This document shows, piece by piece, positions 21,557-32,560 of a DNA stretch of 64,000 bases. The stretch spans positions 3,906,001 through 3,970,000 of the forward strand of contig JAWZSP010000005.1 in the NCBI GenBank assembly GCA_034401135.1. Direction: 5' to 3'. This stretch comes from Volutella citrinella (Eukaryota > Ascomycota > Sordariomycetes > Hypocreales > Nectriaceae). A model generated the notes under the pieces. That model did not search any database. It was not told the origin of the DNA and saw only the letters and a list, made by a program, of their open reading frames with translations. The first letter of the stretch is position 1, and each line of letters starts with the position of its first letter. Both the position numbers and the translations under genes were made by a program.

Positions 21557-24451
21557 ATGTCCTCCAACAGCAAGTGGCCTGATTTGCGCCTTGCCTCGAC
21601 ACTCTGGGGTCTCGTCGGCTCCCAGTCCAGTGGACCGGACAAACCGACCAACAGTGAAGATTTTGCTTCCTCCCCAGCCGACAACAACGGTCACGCTTCA
21701 GACCGCGACGCACGCGATACCGAGCGACAGGAGCCGTCCAAAGCTACTGCCGATACAATGACCTCCGGAGAGAGCCCAATTGCCGACCTCGAGGCTGAGG
21801 GAAGCTTCAATCACGACGACGACGAGGTCGAAGCAGACGACGACGCGGGTGTAGACGCGGACTTTGGCACTATCGAGATGTTCGATAGCAATGCGACACA
21901 GGAGCCGTACTCCTCCCAACCCAATGAATCCAGTTTTACTCAGGCTGGAAGGGCACCGGAAGCCTTGATGTCTGCTGACGCGCCCGCGACGCCTGCCTCG
22001 GCCAAGAAATCGAAGCGCGCCAAGAAGGATCGCAAGAAGAAGGCCGAAGCTCAAGACAGCTCTCCTGCTGTGCTCGATGACACATCGCACAAACACAAAA
22101 GGTCCAAGCGAAAGTCTGCGGCCGTCGCTGAAATTCTGGACAGTCTGCCTACGGAAGACGCGTCCGTTGCCCGCGAAAATGGGCATGAAGCCGAGGCCGT
22201 CACTGAGGTGGCCGCGACATCAACTCAGAAGCGCAAGCGCAAGCAGTCGGACAATGCGGAAGGCAAGCAGCGCAAAAAGCGCAAGTCGCATGACCATGCA
22301 GCCGAACCCGTTTTGGAAGCCGAAAAAGCATCCGCAGACCACATGGAAGTTGATGCTGCGCCAGAATCCCCGGCCGGCCAGTTCACTTCTCTCGACCGTG
22401 AAGTGGGTACTGACTCATATGCGACCCAACCCGACGCAAATATCCCTACTAGTACAGAGATGGAAAGCATAGCCCGGGAGGCATGGACTGAGCACATGAA
22501 CGAGCAAGCTCGTACTCAAAATGGCGTCGTCCAAGCGTCTGAGTACGATCTCCCAGAATCTACCCCACAGCCTACAAATGGGAACGACCCATATGACCTC
22601 CCTGATGACAGCCACGGGGATCCTGTGTCCAGTTCGAATCCGAAGCGGGCTCGGCCAACCCGCGCTAAGAAGGCTAAGCCTACCTACTTTGAGAAATCGG
22701 CATCCCCAGAAAGGGACACGAAGGAAGCGTTGGGCGAGATGCCTTCGCCCTCAGCTATGACACCCAAGCCTCGCAAGCGAACCAAGAAGGCTACTCGACG
22801 AAAGCGAGCTGCTGAACAGGAAGGGTCGGACGACGAGGTTGATCCCGATGCCCCCAAAACTCGGAACCGAATGGACGGCTTTACGCTTGGTCGTTTTACG
22901 GAGGAAGAACTGGCGCGTATTGCCAGGGCAGTCGAGCGCTTCCGGGCTGAGCACGGCATGGATCAGTTCTCGATCAACGAGCTAATTCACGCGCGAGGAG
23001 GCACTACGGCCGGCGACGTCAACGCTGCCTTCTGGAAGGAACTCTTTGCCACTTGCCCTGACCGTCACCGCCAAAAGGTTATCAATATCACGAGAAAGAA
23101 GTTCCACAACTTTGTGGCGCGAGGCACATGGACCCCCGAGCAGGATGCCGAGCTTCGGGATCTCATCGAGGTGCATGGCACAAAGTGGTCCAAGATTGCC
23201 GCTCTCATCAATCGCCATCCTGAAGATCTTCGTGATCGGTATCGAAACTACATCGTGTGTGGCGATGCGCAAAGGAAAGATGCCTGGGAAGCGCTGGAGG
23301 AGACCAACCTTACCACTTTCGTCCACGAAGCAATGGCTGCTATTGATGAGCTGCGCCGAGTCCAGCCCAGCCGCGAACTGCTCAAGAAGCCGTACGAGGA
23401 ATTGATTGACTGGCAAAACATCAGCGAGCGAATGGAGCGGACCCGTAGCCGACTCCAGTGCATCACAAAGTGGAAGTCTATGCAGTCCAAGAACAACCCA
23501 ACCGAAAAGAGCAGCTCAAAGAGCAACAAGAAAATTGTTACTGCTCCGTCTGCCACCACAGCTGTCAATGCGACGTCCCGCTTGGAGGTTGCTCGCCGAG
23601 ATATCCCAAGCTCCGACGAGGAAAAATACCGCCTCATCCTTGCCATCAGCGGCACCGAGGTTTCAGCTGACAACGATATTCCCTGGGCGCAGCTGGTTGA
23701 CGAATCTTTCCGGACCAAGTGGCCCTGTCCTTCTCAGATTCTCTATTGGCGACGTGCCAAGCACCGAGTCCCCGCCTGGGAGGAGAAGACAACGCACGAA
23801 TGTGCTCGGTACCTTGTCGACCGGTATAACCTGGGCGGGGGCCTTCCCGTCATCGGAGATGATGATGTCGATCTCGTTCAAGAGTTGGAATTCGTCTCCA
23901 AGCTAGACGAGGATTTGTTCAATCCTCGCGCAGAGTTGAGCGCCGAGTACGTCAACGAAGATGATCTCGCCGACGAGAAGGTTGAGGCCCCTGAAGGTGT
24001 CCCTGATGAGAACATCAATCCAGACCTCCCCGTCGAACCTATGGAACTTGTAGAGCCCGACGTTGCCCCCGAGCCCATCGCTCAAGTTGAAGAGGCGAAA
24101 ACCGCCGAGGAAGCCCAGATGACGGAATATGTCGAGCCTGCACCCCCCAAGGCAACTAGGACTGCCAAGAGGTCCGCAGGAAAGGGCAAGGCTCCCTCGC
24201 GCCGCTCTACGGCGGGAACTAGGAGGACCCCCCGACGCGCTGCCGCTTCTCAGGACCCTATTGAGGACGGGGAGCCGGCATCGCAGCCTCCCGCCACCGC
24301 AGGCGACAACTCTGATATTGATGAGAGGAAGCTTCGCAAGAGGAGGACTCCCAGCAAGTTCCGCGCCGCCAACGTTCCGCCAGTCCGCAGCGACGCATCT
24401 GATAGCGGCATGGATGACATGGAGGACCTGCCGGCGCGCGTCTCGGCATGA
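21557..24451 (+). CDS. REB1: Reb1-like Myb-domain DNA-binding protein
   Basis: Intronless, 964 residues from ATG 21557 (MSSNSKWPDL). The first ~440 residues are acidic, Lys/Arg-rich patches in a disordered background with several possible nuclear localisation signals (KKSKRAKKDRKKK, KRKRKQ). A tandem Myb/SANT region spans about 440-650: the Reb1-type N-terminal segment (FTEEELARIARAVERFRAEHG), a canonical Myb repeat (RGTWTPEQDAELRDLIEVHG, then the KWSKIA helix), and a later repeat ending RLQCITKWKSMQ. Reb1/TTF-I proteins bind rDNA terminators to stop RNA polymerase I and also act as general regulatory factors at polymerase II promoters. The C-terminal ~200 residues are acidic, then basic and Arg/Thr/Pro rich. 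Family call is firm; orthology to yeast Reb1 rather than a paralogue is inferred. Confidence 0.85.
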   Translation: MSSNSKWPDLRLASTLWGLVGSQSSGPDKPTNSEDFASSPADNNGHASDRDARDTERQEPSKATADTMTSGESPIADLEAEGSFNHDDDEVEADDDAGVDADFGTIEMFDSNATQEPYSSQPNESSFTQAGRAPEALMSADAPATPASAKKSKRAKKDRKKKAEAQDSSPAVLDDTSHKHKRSKRKSAAVAEILDSLPTEDASVARENGHEAEAVTEVAATSTQKRKRKQSDNAEGKQRKKRKSHDHAAEPVLEAEKASADHMEVDAAPESPAGQFTSLDREVGTDSYATQPDANIPTSTEMESIAREAWTEHMNEQARTQNGVVQASEYDLPESTPQPTNGNDPYDLPDDSHGDPVSSSNPKRARPTRAKKAKPTYFEKSASPERDTKEALGEMPSPSAMTPKPRKRTKKATRRKRAAEQEGSDDEVDPDAPKTRNRMDGFTLGRFTEEELARIARAVERFRAEHGMDQFSINELIHARGGTTAGDVNAAFWKELFATCPDRHRQKVINITRKKFHNFVARGTWTPEQDAELRDLIEVHGTKWSKIAALINRHPEDLRDRYRNYIVCGDAQRKDAWEALEETNLTTFVHEAMAAIDELRRVQPSRELLKKPYEELIDWQNISERMERTRSRLQCITKWKSMQSKNNPTEKSSSKSNKKIVTAPSATTAVNATSRLEVARRDIPSSDEEKYRLILAISGTEVSADNDIPWAQLVDESFRTKWPCPSQILYWRRAKHRVPAWEEKTTHECARYLVDRYNLGGGLPVIGDDDVDLVQELEFVSKLDEDLFNPRAELSAEYVNEDDLADEKVEAPEGVPDENINPDLPVEPMELVEPDVAPEPIAQVEEAKTAEEAQMTEYVEPAPPKATRTAKRSAGKGKAPSRRSTAGTRRTPRRAAASQDPIEDGEPASQPPATAGDNSDIDERKLRKRRTPSKFRAANVPPVRSDASDSGMDDMEDLPARVSA

Positions 24452-25045
24452 GGGAACGAGTCGTGAGAGTGAGGGGTGTGCATATGTCGACGTATCCTAA
24501 ACGATAGCAATTGATGAGGAAAGGATGATTGAACTGGCTTGAGACCGTATAGCAGCATGCTTATTGTTTACACCACGAGTAGAGATACACGCGAGAATAT
24601 GGCCGGAAGGAAGGAATGTAATACGAACATACCATTGACCGCAAATGCATTCTAATGAAACCCATAGTTTTGTCATTATTGGATATTCATGCTCATGTTT
24701 GACCTGATAGCGTTGGCTGGCCCCCTAGTTGCACGAGCACTAGTAGTCCATAAGTCGGTAAAGTATTATTTAGGTTGTAGTCGCCAGGCATTGCCCCGAC
24801 AGAGCCAAATCCTTTGGAGAACCCTTCCAGAATTCCATCTATCCGTCTCTGGCCATGGGTAGTGTGGCTATTGTACTCTTCATATACTTCAAGCCGGACA
24901 AAGAGCGCTATGTCTCTTCCAAACTCTGCACAACTTATTACCTTCATCCTTCATACATGTCTCAACACCATCAATGATCTTGATCCTTCCAATACTGATA
25001 TCCATGCTCCGCAACATGTTATCAAACCGCAGGCACATATCCCTG
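24452..25045. terminator. convergent 3' region of REB1 and APC10
   Basis: This 594-bp A/T-rich stretch lies between two converging stop codons and should hold both 3' untranslated regions. No gene seen. Confidence 0.4.
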
Positions 25046-26316
25046 TTACCGAATCTCTGGCTCGCGCATAAAGTCTGGAATGGATAGGCCTCCTTCCCCT
25101 GGCTCATATCTGGTCACCCCAGAGGTCCTGCGTGCGCTCTTCGTTCGGTCAGCGAGATCCCCAATCGCGTCATCCACCATCTCCAAAACGTCGTCTACAG
25201 GATTGCCATCGCGGCCGGGCCCTTGCGCGGAGTCGGCGTCGAAGGCATAAATCTTGATGCCGCGTAGATGGGTGTCCTTGCCGTTTTGATGATTCTCGAG
25301 TATTTGCATTTGCAGCACATAAGAGGCCAGTGTGTTACCGTCGGGACCACCGCCTGCCCCAGCGAGGGGGACTTGCTGCCAGCCGACTGGGCTGTCAAGG
25401 TTAATGACAGCAAAGTCGATGAGATTGTTTTCGCTAATTCCGGACCTGAACACGATCTTGGTGGGGGTGTAGGACTCGTCCTCGTTATAGTCGACATAGA
25501 AGCGAATGTCACGGATGCCGACTCGCTTGACAAAATAAATAGTGAGCTTATGGGGCTGAGGGCCGTCGGATCTATGCTTGTGTTAGTGGCTCGGTGCCGT
25601 TCTGCAGTGCAGGGACAAACATACTGCCAGTAGAGCTTGAGGTCATCGCTTCTTAGCTCTTCCACGCCGCTGCCCGGCTTGTGGCTGCTCACTGTGAATC
25701 TGGCGAGATTGGAGATCTCCTTGAGGCCGGCGGTGGCAGGGTCGATCAGCTGTGCGACCTCTGCATCTTCGTCGATTGGCTCTTCGTCGACGCTGGTATC
25801 TTCTGCCTCGTATTGGTCCTGTGACAGAGCCTCTTCATCGTCCACGTCTTCTTCCGCCACTTCTTCTTCCTCCTCCTCCTCCTCCTCTTCTTCATAGGAT
25901 ATATTGGGAATTTGCTGCTGTGCCCCTAGTCCGCCGCCGTTCCGAGCCATGCCCAACACGCTAAGATCTGGTTCCGAACCAGAGTCATCCGAGTCCAAGA
26001 GTGGCATGCTAAGGCGAGGATGGTTTGTCGGCTGAGCAGCTGCGCGGAGGTTAGCCCTTCGCTCGACGAGTCGCAATCTTTGACGACGATTTTGCCGAAT
26101 GAACTGGGCGAGTGTAGCCCGGTGGTGTTCAAGGACCCGCACGACAGCACTGCAATTCTCCTTGTCGATGGAGGGGCTGGGGCGGATGGTGCGCTCTCGG
26201 GAGTGAATGATGCCGCCAGTCGGAGAGACGTGAAGCTCTTGAAGGGGAACTCGCTTGAGCGGAGGCGGAGGGGGGGACAGCGGCAGGATCGACGGAGCAG
26301 CATGATACGAAATCAT
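25046..26316 (-). CDS. APC10: anaphase-promoting complex subunit 10 (Apc10/Doc1)
   Basis: Two exons: 26316-25625 and 25571-25046 (405 residues). The 53-bp intron (donor GTATGT, acceptor CATAG) joins LKLYWQ to SDGPQPHKLTIYFVKRVG, restoring the DOC-domain core. Apc10 is a subunit of the APC/C ubiquitin ligase and, with the coactivator, forms the receptor for D-box degrons of cyclins and securin. The DOC beta-sandwich covers about residues 195-375 (GLKEISNLARFTVSSHKPG, DIRFYVDYNEDESYTP, HLRGIKIYAF). The C-terminus, IPDFMREPEIR, ends in the IR dipeptide that family members use to dock on the APC/C scaffold. The ~190-residue N-terminal extension is unusually long: Pro-rich, then acidic with an 11-Glu run. 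The start ATG has a strong context (GCCACCATGA). Confidence 0.94.
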
Positions 26317-26447
26317 GGTGGCAAGAGCTTTGAGAGACTGTGGAAGGGCTCAAAGAAGAGGGAGCTGGCAGCGTTTCACGGGCTGGCGAGCAACCGCATT
26401 AGACGACGACCAGTTGAAGTTCACGGATGGTCTGCATAGGATGTGTG

Positions 26448-27193
26448 TCAAGGCAAAATGTGTGCAGCGGACAGAATGGCGAGAGGAGAACAAAGAACAG
26501 GGTGGTCGAATTCGAGAGTGAAGCGAGAAAGACGGAAGCAAAAAGTTTGTCTGACTCGGCATGCGTGACGGAACGAGCTTGACGATGCGCAGGCGGGGGT
26601 CGGAGACGAGGCAGCCGAGCGAAGCAATGCCCCTCGGCTGCCAACGCAACACTGCATCTCGACCACATCACTGGATGATCCGCCGCGAAACAAACCCAGC
26701 AGCTCACGGAGACGGGCAGCTGTGAGGGTAGAAGAAAAATTATAAGAAAATAAAATAAAATAAAATAAAACTACTTACTGCGATATAGGCGGAACGGGTT
26801 CGGCGGGGGCGCGCGGCGGACGTTGTCGGATGGTTGATCGGGGGTGCGGTGCGGCGGGGCTGCGGCCGCGGGGGCGGCTTCGGGCGTCACCAGCGCCGAA
26901 GGCAATGCTGCTGCTGATAGTGATGGCCCTGATGGTGCTGCTGCAGAAACGTGACTGCCGGCTGTTGAAGGTGGCGGCAGCATTTGGGTGCGGGCGGCAG
27001 GAACACCGCCACGGGCTGTTGCTGCCACATTGTTGTCGGCGCCTTCACCAACAGCAGCACCCACACCATCACCAGCACCAGCACCAGCACCAACACCAGG
27101 AACCGCCTCAGCCTCCGCCTGAGCCCGAGCCTGGGTCTGGGCCATGGCTTGTGCCAGGTGGCGCGTCCGACGAGACCCCCGGGAAATGTCCAT
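26448..27193 (-). CDS. possible two-exon Ala/Pro-rich protein upstream of APC10
   Basis: Not recognised. An open frame from ATG 27193 (MDISRGSRRTRHLAQAMAQT) is Ala/Gly/Pro rich and runs to 26779. It ends exactly at a very good intron: donor GTAAGT at 26778, acceptor TTCTACCCTCACAG ending at 26720, 59 bp long and filled with TAAAA repeats. The joint reads NPFRLYR/TARLRELLGLFRGG, and the frame then stops at 26448 (228 residues). The intron argues that this strand is transcribed and spliced. However, the second exon lacks convincing coding composition towards its end, and the element could instead be a spliced leader of APC10, whose start lies 131 bp downstream. The first exon is low-complexity and may be misjudged. 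Confidence 0.3.
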
Positions 27194-29202
27194 GGCTGGG
27201 CGTGTGTCTGTCTGCCGGACCCTTTGTCTGCAACTGGATGTCCTTGTACCGCTCACCTGCGAGCGCCCGCTTATCGCCCAGCCGCAACGAGGGGGGTAGT
27301 AAATCGGATGGATCACAGGGAAACACAGCAGCGGAACGTTACGCCAGGTATGCGAGTCAGCTTCCCAGACTCTGCTGACAGCCAGCCAACAGATCTCCCC
27401 AGAGGACGACGACCAAATCGATCAATTCATCAACTGACTTGAGTTAGTAATTGACGAGGTCCCTGCTTCAACGACCATTTGGACTCGACAACGTGGGTGC
27501 CTCGAACGCGGCGTGTCGGCGTTTTTCGGGACGCGTGATCACGTGGACTTTTTTCTGGGCTCCATTTCATACATTGACTTCAGGTTGTGTGCCCCACCAG
27601 TGTTGCTTGTTCGATTCTCGCTGGCGTGCGAGGAGTTGGGCAATGAGAACACTGGCTGGCTTGTGTGGTCGCTCGCGGCCGTTGTCAACGGTGGTTCCAT
27701 TCCCATCACAGGATTGCAGCCACCGCTTCTGCACAATCTCAAACCAATCAATGCTGTTTCATGCTGGCGCATTAGAGCATCATCGATCCTCAAACCCCAC
27801 TAGCCCGAGACTGCTCTGCTGGTTCTTCATCGCCCTGTTACAGTCCGCCAAAAGTCGGGTGTGTGGCACCGGCTGTCTATGCCCTTAACTTGACCGCCCC
27901 CGATGGCTTGCAGCACACCGACATGCTTGGCTGGCCAGTTTGATCGATGATTCTTAGGCCCCTCTGCCAATCTCATTCAACTTTTACCCCCCTGCCACCA
28001 GCGTCCACATACCTTCGGCTTCTTGTTCGGATCCGGCATCACCGTATCTAGCGGCCTGGCCTGGGCGTTGCCCTTTATCGGATTTGTGGGGGGGGGGGGG
28101 GGGGGGGTTGGATGAGATGTCGGTGGCTGTCAATGCCATCCTCACGGACCAGGCTGTTGAGTGTGGGCGCGGCTGAAGCCAGACAGATTCGTCTTGATGT
28201 CATTGCAATCATCCTGAGACTAGCCGCCCGCAGTTCGTTTTTTATGCCCCCCAAGGTCCCGGTTCATCCCCTTTTCGGTGAACCCGGCATCGCCTCCAGC
28301 CTCGTCGAAGCAATTGCGCCATCTGATAGATTGATGCTCCATGCCAGCCAGGTAGCGGACCCAAACCCCGGTTTCTACGGGGCGCCGTTGCAGGGACTCT
28401 GGAAAATCGATCTCGATCAGGTTTCGATTCCAGGTTACAGTACGTAGCTGCAGGACGTGAAACGACACGTTTCCATGGCTTGTGGCAGACCTGATTGGGC
28501 ACCACGGCTTTGTTCCGTGGGTTCGTACGAATGGCTCCAACGGCCGAGTGGAGCCATATGTCAGCCTCATCTACAGCCATCATCCTGGTTCCCCAATGGT
28601 CTCTTCTGCCAACTCTTCCCAGTTTCGATCGCCGCTGTGGTTCGAAATACCCTCGCGATCGCCATCATCTAGGGCGATCGCTCTCCTTTTGTCGACGTCA
28701 CACCCCTCCGTCCGTATCTTGTCAGCCCCCCGTGCTCCACGTCGCCATACATGGCGCTTCAGGGTCTCCCCATGATCAAGACCCTTCCATGTCCCTTTCC
28801 ATACATCAAAGCTCCAGCCCTTCTTTTTCCGTTAATGCTCAGGCCGGCCAGGACTCCCTCGCTCTCCCCAAAAGCTTAGGTGACGTGCCCAATCAGAGTG
28901 AGATCCTGGGACCTCCGAAGGAGGCCTATCTCCCCACACGCAGTCCCAGCCATGTCATCTGGCCAGGGTGAAATGCGAAGAACCAAGGCCGGATGGCCTC
29001 ACCAGCGGTTCTGCTCAAATCTCTGGTCCAAGGGTTAATACGGAGACTGAGGGGACCATGATGTCGATGCTCGAAATGCGATGGACTATAAGATGCTGCT
29101 CTCTGGCGATTGGAGAAGTCTCCTCATCAGGCTGAACTCGACAGTTCATTAGTCAATCATAGGCTCCGTTTCTGCTCTGGGGCGTCAGTAGCTTTTCCAG
29201 AC
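27194..29202. other. intergenic, 2 kb, with a 19-base G run
   Basis: No supportable gene between the region upstream of APC10 and the aquaporin. The part next to the aquaporin should be its promoter and leader. A homopolymer of 19 G sits at 28088-28106. Confidence 0.4.
28088..28106. repeat. 19-nt poly-G homopolymer
   Basis: Nineteen consecutive G on the plus strand, in otherwise mixed sequence about 1.1 kb upstream of the aquaporin start. The length may be inexact because such runs are error-prone in sequencing. Confidence 0.8.
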
Positions 29203-30929
29203 ATGTCTTTCACAAACCCTCGTTCTGCCCGCAGCACCCCGGGCATTACTCACTCTGCCTTTCCGGCACCTCCTGCGACCCTGTCCGAAACTGTCGTCGC
29301 CGATGAGGTCTCCCCCAACGATCACTCTCCTCCGGCGGATTCAGCTGAGGAGAAGGGCCTTGAAGCCGGTACCCCTTCTCCTGCTGGTGTTCCTGACCCC
29401 AACCGTGTGAGGCCCTCCTCTTCCGGGGCCGCTCATCCGGTTGGCAAGGGTCCCAGGCGCCGAATGTCTCTTGAAGGGGACTTCCAGCGCGCAACCTCTG
29501 TCCGAACTCAGCGCCCTCGCTTCCGCGATGACTGGGATGACTATGGCCCTGATCCGCGCGATGAATACCACTTCCGCGACCCTTTCTGGCGTGGCGACTA
29601 CCGCTCTGATCGATATGCGGATCGTTTTGCGGATCGCTACACCCGTCGAGGCTCGCGAGCTCCTCCCCCGGCCTTCTACAACAGCCGCCGCCCAGTGGTC
29701 ATGGGCCACGACTCGGATGAGGAGCCCATCAAGGGATACTATGAAGACTTCAGGTCATCCAGGGACCAGCCCTACGCCAAGGATCCCTACGAAGCGGCCC
29801 GTTCGCGGCGCGCCGTCGACGAGGAGATGGGCTTCCAGACCGATGCCAACGGCGGCCCGCTTCGATACCGCCCATCGTCTGCCAACAACCAAGGCTTCAG
29901 CCTCGCCGAGACTGGACTCGACTGGAACAACCTGAGTTCCCGCGAAAAGGTCCAGGTGATGCGTCTCCCTCTGACCGACTGGATGAACTCGTCCGTCAAG
30001 AACCACTTCGTCGCCTTCATTGGTGAGCTGGTTGGCACTACCATGTTCCTCTTCTTCGCATTCGCCGGTACCGAGGTGGCCAACATTCGGTCAAACGCCT
30101 CGGGAGACTCAAAGACCACCACCGGAGACCAGACGGGCTTCGATGTGTCCGTCCAACTGTACATCTCCTTCATCTTCGGTTTCTCCCTCATGGTCAACGT
30201 TTGGATCTTCTTCCGTATCAGTGGTGGCCTCTTCAACCCTGCCGTCACACTTGCTATGGTCATGGTCAAGGCGATTAGCATCTCCAGGGCCATCTGTCTG
30301 TTTGTCGCCCAGATGGGCGGCGGCATGCTTGCCTCTGTGATTGTCCTCTACCTCTTCCCCGAGAAGTTCAACGTTAGGACCACACTTGGTGAGGAGACCA
30401 CCCTCGTCCAGGGCGTCTTCATTGAGGCCCTCCTAACCGCCGAGCTGGTGTTTACTATTTTCATGCTCGCCAAGGAAAAGCACCGTGCCACATTCATCGC
30501 CCCTGTCGGCATCGGTCTGGCTCTCTTCATTTCCGAAATGGTGGGCGTTCAGTTCACTGGAGGTTCGCTCAATCCGGCGCGCAGCTTTGGCCCTTGTGTG
30601 GTGACGAAGACCTTCGATTCCGAGCACTGGATCTATTGTGAGTATTTGTATGCCTCGATTCCCACAGTTCGTCGTATTAACACAGCACCAGGGCTTGGTC
30701 CTTTTGTCGGTTCGCTCATCGCCGTTTTGTTCTACCGCTTCATCAAGACCCTAGAATACGAGGTATGTATTCATGCACTTTTACTTTCCTCCTACCACGC
30801 CGACGCTAATTGTTTCTCTCACAGATGGCCAACCCTGGTGCCGACGGGGACCCGGCCAACGACCCAACCAAGAACCCCGAGAAGCTGGCCGAGGTGCAGC
30901 ACGGAAAGGCTGCCTCTGTCCTCAGCTGA
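29203..30929 (+). CDS. aquaporin-family channel with long N-terminal cytosolic domain
   Basis: Three exons: 29203-30637, 30692-30762, 30825-30929 (536 residues). Introns have donors GTGAGT and GTATGT. The MIP channel begins near residue 267 (FVAFIGELVGTTMFLFFAFAG) and has six membrane segments. Both pore motifs are present: FNPAVT (Asn near 345) and LNPARS (Asn near 457, with the selectivity Arg). Intact NPA boxes without the glycerol-facilitator Asp after NPAR suggest the orthodox, water-type branch, but this is an inference. The first 266 residues are hydrophilic: a Ser/Pro part, then an Arg/Asp/Tyr-rich part (YRSDRYADRFADRYTRRGSR). The short C-terminal tail is on its own exon. The start is the ATG of MSFTNPRSARS; the frame continues upstream without a nearby ATG. 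Confidence 0.92.
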
Positions 30930-31382
30930 TCCAGCAATCGTCCGACACCCTCCTTATTAACGACTGACGACTGTACATGACGCTTGGCGGCACCCTCTAA
31001 TGCTCATGGCTGGAGACGACCGAAGGTTATCTGATTTGAGATTCGCTGACGAAGAGTTGTGACAACGCAAAACAACAAAAAGCAACACGTTGTGTATGCG
31101 CATGAGTGTGGATTGATATTCTGGACATTGGTGTTTTTGGTGGTTTCTGTTCTTGCTTCTTCCCGTGTCCGGTGCCTCGCGTTGTATGGCTCGATCATCT
31201 TTTCTGCGCTTCGTTTTTAGACATGAACCCGTTACGTATTTATGCCAATAGACTGATGACACTTAGTACTTCTTTGCTCCAGAATGCCCAACTCCCATAC
31301 CTGTGATTTCCAAGGCCAACTCCCGACTCAGAAGTTCAGCTGCTCGCTAAGCAGCTTGGATCCCCCGCGGCGAATGCCCCAG
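30930..31382. terminator. 3' flank of the aquaporin gene
   Basis: About 450 bp with no supportable gene, between the aquaporin stop and the stop of the candidate small membrane protein on the other strand. Confidence 0.4.
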
Positions 31383-31544
31383 TCATTGTCGCCATAGCCG
31401 AAAGCGTGCAACGCTGAAGCCTGCAAGAACGTACGTGACGACAAAGGCGAAACAGCCGAGTACTGCGCCGAAGAAGAATCCGAGGCTGGCGTCTCGCGAG
31501 TAGTTCTCATGGTTGTACTCCATCAACCCTGGGTAGAAGTTCAT
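31383..31544 (-). CDS. candidate 53-residue single-span membrane protein
   Basis: Below the usual length cut-off. ATG 31544 opens a 53-residue frame (MNFYPGLMEYNHENYSRD...) closed by TGA at 31383. It has a hydrophilic acidic N-terminus with one clear transmembrane helix (FFFGAVLGCFAFVVTYVL) and a short basic C-terminus (ARFRLWRQ), the positive-inside arrangement of a small tail-anchored protein. Third codon positions are strongly C/G-rich, as in the neighbouring genes. I do not recognise the family. A second in-frame Met (MEYNHENY) could be the real start. An intron with donor GTACGT inside the helix is possible and would change the C-terminus. It converges on the aquaporin gene. Confidence 0.4.
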   Translation of the reverse strand: MNFYPGLMEYNHENYSRDASLGFFFGAVLGCFAFVVTYVLAGFSVARFRLWRQ

Positions 31545-32560
31545 CGTGCCAGCAAAAGGGTGCGGTGTATTTCGGGGATTTTTTTTGGTTCCAAGATTAT
31601 TTCGCGATGGGTTTTGTTTTCAGTAGGAGATTTTTATTTATCCTACTACCTTTATAGGCTACGAGGCAAAGTACTTGGCTTGCATGTGAGCAGTCCTCAG
31701 AGCGTTCAGGGGCCGCCGGGCTGAACAGCTAGTCACCAAGTGTTCACCACGCCTTCGCCAGTAGTCAAGACATTCACATGGAATGGTTGGTTTCTTTCGC
31801 GAGAGAAGCCACGAGTGATCACATAGTGATTATGGGTCACGTTTACATCCTGCGCTCAAAGACAGCGGTGTATGGGAAGAATCACGCCAGGCTTGGGGTC
31901 ACATGCTTCAGGAGTGCACGTTTGGACTGATTCGACCCTCCGAGTACCAAGAGTCACTATTTATTGTGCTAACCCATCTGTGAAGCAATCAAGAAGCAAT
32001 ATTGTGCGATTCAAACCCTCGCTACTATGCCCATCCATCAGATAATGTCGAGTTGTCAGCGACCCAAGCTGCTCGCCTTGAGAATAACCACCTGTTCAAC
32101 CGAATTCCAACCTCAAAGCAAGTTAAGACTCCAAATTAGTCTCGAAATACCAGTGACGAAGACGCCGCGTTTATTGTCGTCATGTATTGCGTGAATCTTT
32201 GCCGGTATGGCTTCTCACCGCCCAAGAAAGAAAGGCAAACTTCAATGTTGCGCCTTTGCAGCGTCAGAATCGTCATTCCATCAGAAAGGCACCAAGACTT
32301 ACCAGGTCCGTGTTCCCATCTTCCCTTTCAGAGTCAATGCGCGACTCTGCGATTTAGGATATCTTGTAAACCATCGAATATCACTGATGCCAACGCCGTA
32401 CCCCGTGAACTCCGGATCTAGGCCGGCCCCAAAGAAAAGAGCTACGATCGTCGTCTTCTCGCTCTCCGACCTGGTATCAAAAAGACGTCTGATGCGTTTT
32501 GAGTAAATCAAGCTCGCACATCTGCAGAAATTTAAAGCAACTGAATGTCTTCTTGTCCGT
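31545..32560. other. intergenic, 1 kb
   Basis: 5' flank of the small membrane protein candidate (T-rich at 31580-31640) and 3' flank of the coiled-coil gene. No supportable gene. Confidence 0.4.
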
